From CALMEC01 sp964393105 (GTDB lineage: Bacteria > Actinomycetota > Thermoleophilia > Miltoncostaeales > Miltoncostaeaceae), in contig CAYMSM010000055.1 of the NCBI GenBank assembly GCA_964393105.1, positions 1 to 18,683 on the forward strand: DNA of 18,683 nucleotides. Reading direction: 5' to 3'. This document shows positions 1 to 5,768 of this stretch, piece after piece. The notes under the pieces are model-generated. The model was not told where the DNA came from and did no database searches. It saw only the letters and a list, made by a program, of their open reading frames with translations. Made by a program: the position numbers and the translations under genes. The stretch's first letter is position 1, and each line of letters begins with the position of its first letter.

Positions 1-1055
1 CCGAAGCGGTTGGCCAGGAACGGCTCGAGCGCCGCCTCCTCCTGGCGCACGAAACCGGTCTGCGGAAGCTGCCCCCGGGCGTGCATGTCGACCATTGCGC
101 AAATTCCGGACGCGGTCGTCAGCTGGATCGCGCTCATCAGACGACCCTCGACCTCGTGTGCGTACACCTTCCTGGCGTAGGTCTCCTGGGTCAGCCGCGC
201 GTCGCGCCACCCACTGACCGACACAAAGATCAACACCACGTCCTGATGGGTGATCGGTACGGAGCGCTCCATCACGTCCTTCAGGAGTTCCCGCCGGTCA
301 CGAAGGCGCAGGTCCTCCAGGAGCATCTTCATGACGTCGCGATGGCCGGGGTAGCGCACGGTCTTGTAGTCGAGGCGGTCGACCTGGCCGTCCAGCGTCT
401 CGCACAACGTGCCAAGCCCACCCGACGTGTTGAACGCCTCGTAGTCCACTCCGTCCAAGGAGAAGCTCTCGAGGCCCTCCAGCGGCAGCATCTCGACCAG
501 CCGGCCGTCGCGGATCCCCTCACACGGGTTGCAGTACTCGTTGATGAGCCCGTCGGTGCTCCACGTCAGGTTGTACTTGAGCGTGTCGAGCGGATACTGG
601 GGCAGGGCGCCCACCCGCATGCGCACGTCGCGCAGGCGGTCGAACCGCTTGGCCAGGTCGTAGGCGGCGATGCTGATGAACCCGGGCGCGAGGCCACATT
701 GCGGCACGAACGCACACGCCGCCCCGTCGGCCACCTCCCGCACCGCCCGGGTCGTGGCGACGTCCTCGGTCAGGTCGAAGTAGTGGGCGCCGACGTCACG
801 GCACACGCGCGCAACGGCCGGGTTGAGGAAAAACGGCAGCGCGCTGACGACGTACTCGTGTCCCTGCGCGAGCGCTGCGAGGGTGACGGGGTCGGAGACG
901 TCCACCTGCTCTCGGCGGGCTCGGTCCTCGGGAATCAAGGACAGGAACGCCTGGGTTTGGTCCGCGACCGTGACCTCCCAGTCGCCCGATCCGCCGAGCA
1001 GAACCACGATCGCCCCACCGATCTTTCCGGCGCCGAGCACGAGAAGTCGTCGCAT
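1..1055 (-). CDS. Saccharopine dehydrogenase-family NAD(P)-dependent oxidoreductase (C-terminus cut by the window edge)
   Basis: About 351 residues are visible and the frame is open to the left edge, so the C-terminus is missing. The protein begins MRRLLVLGAGKIGG, a Rossmann dinucleotide-binding strand with the GxGxxG pattern. Next comes the usual saccharopine dehydrogenase layout: an acidic strand end (VTVADQ), a segment like YVVSALPFFLNPAVARVC, the motif PQCGLAPGF, and a catalytic/dimerisation domain containing TSGGLGTLCETL and YKTVRYPGH. The family includes saccharopine reductase (Lys9), lysine 6-dehydrogenase and carboxynorspermidine synthase. Substrate cannot be chosen from sequence alone. 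The ATG at 1055 is well supported because the Rossmann strand starts directly after it. Its likely Shine-Dalgarno AGGA (1062-1065) lies inside the terminal repeat of the adjacent inverted-repeat element. The enzyme is expected to be cytoplasmic. No operon partner is visible. Confidence 0.88.
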   Translation of the reverse strand, partial: MRRLLVLGAGKIGGAIVVLLGGSGDWEVTVADQTQAFLSLIPEDRARREQVDVSDPVTLAALAQGHEYVVSALPFFLNPAVARVCRDVGAHYFDLTEDVATTRAVREVADGAACAFVPQCGLAPGFISIAAYDLAKRFDRLRDVRMRVGALPQYPLDTLKYNLTWSTDGLINEYCNPCEGIRDGRLVEMLPLEGLESFSLDGVDYEAFNTSGGLGTLCETLDGQVDRLDYKTVRYPGHRDVMKMLLEDLRLRDRRELLKDVMERSVPITHQDVVLIFVSVSGWRDARLTQETYARKVYAHEVEGRLMSAIQLTTASGICAMVDMHARGQLPQTGFVRQEEAALEPFLANRF

Positions 1056-1065
1056 CTAGTGTCCT
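1056..1065 (-). promoter_or_regulatory. Ribosome binding site of the saccharopine dehydrogenase-family gene, provided by the repeat end
   Basis: Read on the minus strand, AGGA (1065 to 1062) is followed by six bases, CACTAG, and then the ATG at 1055. The AGGA and four of the six spacer bases belong to the 19-bp terminal repeat of the element at 1058-1256. The ribosome binding site therefore appears to be carried by the element. It is only a four-base match, so the call is moderate. Confidence 0.45.
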
Positions 1066-1256
1066 GTCTCACAAGTCCGTTGACGATATGGCGAGTGAAA
1101 AACCCGCCGGACAAGGACGCAGCCTGCGCCCCATATCGGTGGATATGGGCGTAGGCGAGGACACAGCTCCCGAGGCGAATGCTCCTGCGTCAACGGACCG
1201 AATCCGGCGGAGTTTTGCAGCCGCCAGATCGCAAGGTACTTGTGAGACAGGACACT
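1058..1256. mobile_element. 199-bp MITE-like element with perfect 19-bp terminal inverted repeats
   Basis: AGTGTCCTGTCTCACAAGT at 1058-1076 is the exact reverse complement of 1238-1256. The interior holds a perfect 8-bp hairpin, CCCATATC / GATATGGG (1130-1137 and 1142-1149, loop GGTG). It also has two further inverted pairs: TCCGTTGACG (1076-1085) with CGTCAACGGA (1188-1197), and CCGCCGGA (1104-1111) with TCCGGCGG (1203-1210). No credible protein is encoded. Small size, terminal repeats and lack of coding content suggest a non-autonomous, MITE-like element or the fused ends of an insertion sequence. A target duplication is not convincing: the closest is CTAG on the left against CTCG on the right. 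Alternatives are a large structured regulatory leader or a bidirectional terminator. No second copy was seen in this window. Confidence 0.55.
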
Positions 1257-1323
1257 CGTGCTCCATCCGATTGGTTCGCCGAGACACCGGCAGCGAATGT
1301 ATCAGCGCCGGTGACGCGCCGGT

Positions 1324-3399
1324 TCAGGCCTCAACCGCGACGGGAGACTCGTGCGCGGCGGTGAGCTCCCGGCCGGGCTTCCGGCCGAACGTGGGAGCGT
1401 GACGGCGCGGAGCTGTGAGCGGCAGGGGTTGTCCCTCCGCCACGAAGGCGGGAACGAGACTGCCCGCGGACCACAGAGCGAAGAGCGCATCGATCACACG
1501 CGGGCTCCATTGGTTGGCTTTCCCCGCGTCAAGCTCGCGCAACACGTGCTCGATCGCGAGGGAGGAGCGGTAGTGCCGGGTCGCCGTCATGGCGTCCCAT
1601 GCATCGGCGACAGCCAGGATCTGGGCACCCTCGGGGATGGACTCGCCTGCGACCCCCTGCGGGTAGCCGGCGCCGTCCCATCGCTCGTGGTGATGAAGCA
1701 CCCACAAGGCCTGTTCGGGGCTCAGCACGTCCTGCACGATGCGAGCGCCAAGCGCGGCATGGGTCTTCATCACCACGACCTCGTCGGGTGTCATCGGCCC
1801 GCGTTTCCGCAGGATGCTGTCGGGCACGCCGATCTTGCCCACGTCGTGCACCAACCCGGCCTCATGCAGATTGATCCGGCGCTCCGGCGTCCAGCCCAAG
1901 AGACCCGCCAACGCCGCGGCGACCGCTGCGACACGCTCTGAGTGGCGTTGGGTCGTGGCGTCCTTGGCGTCGACGGCGCGGGCCAGGGCGGTGATGGCCG
2001 ACAGCGTCCTGGAGCGCTCGGCCTGCTCGGCGCGATCCTCGGCGGACAGGACGTCCATGACACCCGGCTGATAGCGATACACGACGTTGCGGCCGTGGTT
2101 CTTGGCCCAGTACAGCGCTCCGTCGGCCAGTCGCACGAGCTCGTCCTCGTCATCGGTCACCTCCAGATCGCAGACGCCGGCCGAGATCGTCACCTGGCCG
2201 ACGCCACCGAACGGCGCCGCCTCGATCGCCTGACGCGCCCGCTCTGCCGCTCGCCAGCCCGCCCTTCCGTCGGTCGACGGCAGCAGACAGGCGAACTCCT
2301 CGCCGCCGATGCGAGCCAGGACATCGTTGCTGCGCAGCGTCCCGGCGATGCGTGCTGCGACCTCGATCAGCACGCCGTCCCCGACGTGGTGGCCATGGGT
2401 CTGATTGACATGGCGGAAGTCGTCGATGTCGATGATCACGATTGACAGCTCGCGATGATGCCTGCGCGCGTGGCTGACCTCGCGACGCAGGGCCTCGTGG
2501 AACGCGCGATGGTTGGCGAGCCCTGTCAATGTGTCGGGCGTCGAATGGGCGATGTCCTGGCGAGACTCCCTGGCGATGCTCGCGTTCTCACGCAACGTCG
2601 GTTCACCACGGATCATTGGTCGCAGGTCCGAGGCGTGCCACCCCGCGAGGGCCAGCAGCCCGATGCCGATCGGCCAGAGCAACCCGACCACGCCGTCTTC
2701 CCGCACACCGGTCGCGGTGTGCCAGAGCTCGAGCGCATGGGCGAACGCCAGGGTCCCGAATGCCGCCCCGAAGACGATCCAGGCCCGGTCTGGACGCCAC
2801 CGGTTGAGCGCCATGACCCCCGCGACGAATGTGAGCAGGAGCATGTCGCCGACCGGGAACACCGCCTGCACGACAAGATCGCTGAGTCTGTCGCCTGCGC
2901 TGTGCAAAGCGAGGGGCAACACGATGCCGGCGGCGATCGAGGCGACGGCGAGCGCACCGATGGGCCCGTCGAGCCAGCGTGCGCTTGCAAACCGCGGCAT
3001 GCGGCTGCGCACCAACTGCAGCATTCCCAGGAAGCACAGAGGATAGAACGCGACGTGACAGGCGTCGGCGAACGTCGGGCTGGACGTGGCTTCGAGGCCG
3101 TTCGAGGCGAGAGCGGACGAGATCGAGCCCAGGGTCCACACACCGATTGCAGCCGCGAGCGTACTCCAAGCCGCACGGTCCTCGGGGACCGTCCCCAACC
3201 GGATGACGCAGCCCGCGAGCGCGCAGAGCGAGACTGCGATTGGAAGCCAGGTCGCGCTGATGCCGTCCGAGTCGTCCAGAGCACCGACGACGAATGCTGC
3301 GATCAGCAGTGCGATTGCGACATAGATCAGCGTCTCGGAGGAGGCACCGAGTACGCGTGGTCCGTGTGGTTCGCCTGTCGATGGGTGCGCCGGGGTCAA
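1324..3399 (-). CDS. Membrane-anchored GGDEF + HD-GYP cyclic-di-GMP enzyme
   Basis: The protein has 691 residues from a TTG start. Residues about 22-255 hold roughly eight hydrophobic spans, forming an integral membrane sensor of unrecognised type. A GGDEF diguanylate cyclase domain follows (about 287-445), with an intact GGEEF signature at 365-369. The inhibitory I-site RSND (356-359) sits exactly five residues before it. An HD-GYP phosphodiesterase domain (about 462-645) has VHDVGKIG (HD at 518-519) and HHERWDGAGYP (570-580). Both making and breaking cyclic di-GMP are therefore possible at the inner face of the membrane. The TTG at 3397-3399 is chosen because GGAG lies seven bases upstream and the first hydrophobic span starts soon after. 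The frame stays open upstream to 3723, but that stretch is antisense to the S4 gene, is not domain-like, and is judged non-coding. The gene is divergent from the S4 gene. Confidence 0.9.
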   Translation of the reverse strand: MTPAHPSTGEPHGPRVLGASSETLIYVAIALLIAAFVVGALDDSDGISATWLPIAVSLCALAGCVIRLGTVPEDRAAWSTLAAAIGVWTLGSISSALASNGLEATSSPTFADACHVAFYPLCFLGMLQLVRSRMPRFASARWLDGPIGALAVASIAAGIVLPLALHSAGDRLSDLVVQAVFPVGDMLLLTFVAGVMALNRWRPDRAWIVFGAAFGTLAFAHALELWHTATGVREDGVVGLLWPIGIGLLALAGWHASDLRPMIRGEPTLRENASIARESRQDIAHSTPDTLTGLANHRAFHEALRREVSHARRHHRELSIVIIDIDDFRHVNQTHGHHVGDGVLIEVAARIAGTLRSNDVLARIGGEEFACLLPSTDGRAGWRAAERARQAIEAAPFGGVGQVTISAGVCDLEVTDDEDELVRLADGALYWAKNHGRNVVYRYQPGVMDVLSAEDRAEQAERSRTLSAITALARAVDAKDATTQRHSERVAAVAAALAGLLGWTPERRINLHEAGLVHDVGKIGVPDSILRKRGPMTPDEVVVMKTHAALGARIVQDVLSPEQALWVLHHHERWDGAGYPQGVAGESIPEGAQILAVADAWDAMTATRHYRSSLAIEHVLRELDAGKANQWSPRVIDALFALWSAGSLVPAFVAEGQPLPLTAPRRHAPTFGRKPGRELTAAHESPVAVEA

Positions 3400-3517
3400 G
3401 GACGCGCTCCGGTTCCGGTCGGGAGGACTGGTGCATCTCCATCGGCACGGCTCGCTACGAACATGAGGTTGGCTGCAATGCTCTCTCGGTACGGTCTGGG
3501 AGCAGAGGGGCGGGCAG
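3400..3517. promoter_or_regulatory. Divergent intergenic region, probable promoters for both flanking genes
   Basis: This 118-bp gap separates the divergent GGDEF/HD-GYP and S4 genes, so it must hold both promoters. On the plus strand, TTGGCT (3469-3474) and TACGGT (3490-3495) resemble -35 and -10 boxes, but only 15 bases separate them. The match is weak. GAGGGG, seven bases before the ATG at 3518, is a good ribosome binding site. No operator palindrome stands out. Confidence 0.3.
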
Positions 3518-3895
3518 ATGGAGCGGGTGCGAGTCGACAAGTGGCTGTGGGCGGCGCGGTTCTTCAAGACCCGCAGCGCTGCGACAGAGGCGGTCAACGG
3601 CGGTCGTGTCCACGTCAACGACGCGCGGGCAAAGCCGGCCAAGGAGGTCATTCCGGGTGACACGGTGCAGGTCACCGTGGGTGATGTCCCCTGGACCGTC
3701 GTCGTCACCGCCCTGGCGGACAAACGCGGTTCGGCCGGCGTCGCTGCCGGGCTGTACTCAGAGACCCCACGCTCACGCGAGCTGCGCGAAGGACGCGCCG
3801 CCGAGCGTCGTCATGGGCGTCCGCTCGGCGCAGACCTTGGCGCCAGGCCCACAAAGCGTGACCGGCGGCGCATCGACGACCTTCGGGGACGTTGA
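3518..3895 (+). CDS. hslR: S4-domain RNA-binding protein, Hsp15 (HslR)-like
   Basis: This 125-residue protein opens with MERVRVDKWLWAARFFKTRS, the S4 fold signature of Hsp15/HslR, and continues through GGRVHVNDARAKPAKEVIPGD (split here only as a description of residues about 28-48). It ends in a basic tail, KRDRRRIDDLRGR, which is also characteristic of the family. Hsp15 in Escherichia coli binds stalled 50S subunits carrying peptidyl-tRNA. A similar ribosome-recycling role is inferred here. Length matches the family. The start is supported by GAGGGG seven bases upstream. The gene reads into a small membrane protein 13 bases downstream and then ilvD, so the three may be partly co-transcribed. 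Confidence 0.87.
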   Translation: MERVRVDKWLWAARFFKTRSAATEAVNGGRVHVNDARAKPAKEVIPGDTVQVTVGDVPWTVVVTALADKRGSAGVAAGLYSETPRSRELREGRAAERRHGRPLGADLGARPTKRDRRRIDDLRGR

Positions 3896-3908
3896 GGTCC
3901 CGGTCCCC

Positions 3909-4043
3909 ATGACCGTCGTCCTCGGCCAGCCGGACTGGGACTTCCTCTTCCTGCCGACGCTCGTCGGGGCGATCCTGGTGGTTGCGGTCGCGCTGGTCTA
4001 CAACAACGCGACGCGCGACGCGCGGTACCCCAAGTACTTGTAA
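3909..4043 (+). CDS. Small single-span membrane protein (44 residues), function unknown
   Basis: The reading frame begins MTVVLGQPDWDF and carries one hydrophobic span at about residues 13-34 (FLFLPTLVGAILVVAVALVY). A short positively charged tail ends in RYPKYL. Nearly every codon ends in G or C, like the neighbouring genes, which argues for real coding rather than chance. The ribosome binding site is weak: GAGGT overlaps the stop of the S4 gene, about ten bases before the ATG. The gap to the S4 gene is 13 bases and to ilvD 18 bases. No family is recognised. The charge distribution suggests the C-terminus faces the cytoplasm (inference). Confidence 0.6.
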   Translation: MTVVLGQPDWDFLFLPTLVGAILVVAVALVYNNATRDARYPKYL

Positions 4044-4047
4044 CCCC

Positions 4048-4061
4048 TACACTTCCCGCCC
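4048..4061 (+). promoter_or_regulatory. Putative -10 box for leaderless transcription of ilvD
   Basis: TACACT at 4048-4053 matches the actinobacterial -10 pattern TAnnnT. It ends eight bases before the ilvD ATG at 4062. The intervening TCCCGCCC has no Shine-Dalgarno sequence. Transcription would start at or next to the A of the ATG, giving a leaderless mRNA. No good -35 box was found. Confidence 0.45.
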
Positions 4062-5768
4062 ATGTCAGAGAACGGGAACCCATACGAGATCGCGTCCGAC
4101 CCTGCGAAGCGCAACAGCGCGGCGCTGACGGACGGCCCCGACCGCGCGCCGGCTCGGGCGATGCTCAAGGGCATCGGTTTCACCGACGAGGACCTCGCGA
4201 AGCCGATCATCGGCGTCGCGACGACCTGGATCGAGACGATGCCGTGCAACATCAACCAGCGCGACCTGGCCCAACACGTCAAGGCCGGCATCCGTGCAGC
4301 CGGCGGCACGCCGATGGAGTTCAACACGGTGTCCGTGTCGGACGGGGTCTCGATGGGCACCGAGGGCATGCGCGGATCGCTGGTCTCCCGTGAGGTCATC
4401 GCCGACTCCATCGAGCTCGTCACCCGCGGCCACATGTTCGACGGGCTCGTGTGCCTGGTCGGCTGCGACAAGACGATCCCCGGCGCGGTCATGGCCCTCT
4501 GCCGCATGGACATCCCGGGGCTGGTCCTCTACAACGGCTCGATCGCGCCCGGACGGTTCCGCGGGCGGGACGTGACGATCCAGGATGTGTTCGAGGGGGT
4601 CGGTGCGCACTCTGCCGGCAAGATCACCTCGGCGGAGCTCCACGCGCTCGAGAGCGTCGCCTGCCCCGGCGCCGGCGCCTGCGGCGGCCAGTTCACCGCC
4701 AACACGATGTCGACCGCGCTGGACTTCCTCGGAATCAGCCCCGCGGGCCTCAACGGAATCCCGGCGGTCGGCCAGTCCAAGCAGCGGGCTTCCCATCGTG
4801 CCGGCCAGCTCGCCATGGATCTGGTGCGCGGCGACATCCGGCCCAGCCACATCATCACCCGTGACGCGCTCGACAACGCCGTGGCGTCAGTCGCCGCGAC
4901 CGGCGGATCGACAAACGCAGTGCTCCACCTGCTGGCCATCGCGCGTGAGCTCGGCATCCCGCTCGAGCTCGAGGACTTCGATGCGATCGCCGAACGCACG
5001 CCGGTACTGGCGAGCCTGACGCCCGGTGGCAAGTACGTCGCGACCGACATGTACAACGCGGGAGGCGTGGCGCTTGTCGCACGCGAGCTGCTCAAGCAGG
5101 ACCTGCTGCACTCGGGTACGCGCAACGTGGACGGTCGGACAATCGGCGAGATCGCCGCCGCAGTCACCGAGACACCGGGACAGCAAGTCGTCGTTCCGAT
5201 CGAGACGCCGATCAAGGCAACGGGTGGCCTGGCGATCCTGCGCGGCAACCTCGCTCCCGAGGGCTGCGTGGTCAAGCTGGCGGGGCACGAGCGACGGATG
5301 CATCGCGGCCCGGCCCGCGTGTTCGAGTCCGAGGAGGAGTGCTTTGCCGCCGTCAAGGCCCGCACGTTGAACCCCGGTGACACGATCGTGATCCGCTACG
5401 AGGGACCGGCGGGCGGGCCCGGCATGCGCGAGATGCTGCACGTGACCGCCGCCATCGTCGGCGAGGGGCTCGGTGAGCACGTCGCGCTGATCACCGACGG
5501 GCGCTTCTCGGGCGCCACACACGGGCTGATGGTCGGTCACGTCGCGCCCGAGGCGGTTCGCGGTGGGCCGCTCGCCGCACTGCGCGAAGGCGATGTCGTC
5601 GTGATCGACGTCGACGCCCGCGAGCTTCGCGTCGAGCTCTCCGATGACGAGATCTCCGCGCGTCTCACCGACTGGGTCGCCCCGCCACCGCGCTACACGA
5701 CGGGGGTGTTCGCCAAGTACGCCGCGCTCGTCAGCTCTGCCTCCGAGGGCGCGATCACCCGGCCGTAG
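4062..5768 (+). CDS. ilvD: Dihydroxy-acid dehydratase
   Basis: At 568 residues this is the normal length for IlvD. The enzyme dehydrates 2,3-dihydroxy-isovalerate and 2,3-dihydroxy-3-methylvalerate to the keto acids that precede valine, isoleucine, leucine and pantothenate. The three cluster cysteines are visible: Cys62 in TMPCNINQRDL, Cys135 in GCDKTIPG and Cys207 in CPGAGACGG. This spacing fits the [2Fe-2S] type seen in actinobacterial and plant enzymes. Other family motifs are NTVSVSDGVSMGTEGMR, GGSTNAVLHLLAIA and ITDGRFSGATHGLMVGHVAPEA (the last two spanning about residues 283-296 and 485-506). The ATG has no ribosome binding site and appears to be translated from a leaderless message. 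The final 14 bases overlap the end of the convergent GGDEF-EAL gene. No other ilv or leu gene is in the window. Confidence 0.97.
   Translation: MSENGNPYEIASDPAKRNSAALTDGPDRAPARAMLKGIGFTDEDLAKPIIGVATTWIETMPCNINQRDLAQHVKAGIRAAGGTPMEFNTVSVSDGVSMGTEGMRGSLVSREVIADSIELVTRGHMFDGLVCLVGCDKTIPGAVMALCRMDIPGLVLYNGSIAPGRFRGRDVTIQDVFEGVGAHSAGKITSAELHALESVACPGAGACGGQFTANTMSTALDFLGISPAGLNGIPAVGQSKQRASHRAGQLAMDLVRGDIRPSHIITRDALDNAVASVAATGGSTNAVLHLLAIARELGIPLELEDFDAIAERTPVLASLTPGGKYVATDMYNAGGVALVARELLKQDLLHSGTRNVDGRTIGEIAAAVTETPGQQVVVPIETPIKATGGLAILRGNLAPEGCVVKLAGHERRMHRGPARVFESEEECFAAVKARTLNPGDTIVIRYEGPAGGPGMREMLHVTAAIVGEGLGEHVALITDGRFSGATHGLMVGHVAPEAVRGGPLAALREGDVVVIDVDARELRVELSDDEISARLTDWVAPPPRYTTGVFAKYAALVSSASEGAITRP

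Noticed and set aside
81..1154. 357-codon plus-strand open frame
   Set aside because: It is antisense to the saccharopine dehydrogenase-family gene, whose minus-strand product has clear family motifs. High GC makes long antisense frames common.
1285..1313. Inverted pair CACCGGC / GCCGGTG after the GGDEF/HD-GYP gene as a terminator
   Set aside because: A seven-base stem with a 15-base loop and no T tract is too weak to call.
2455..3660. 401-codon plus-strand open frame across the GGDEF/HD-GYP gene and the S4 gene start
   Set aside because: The composition is Arg/Asp/His-rich with no domain, and it conflicts with two well-supported genes.
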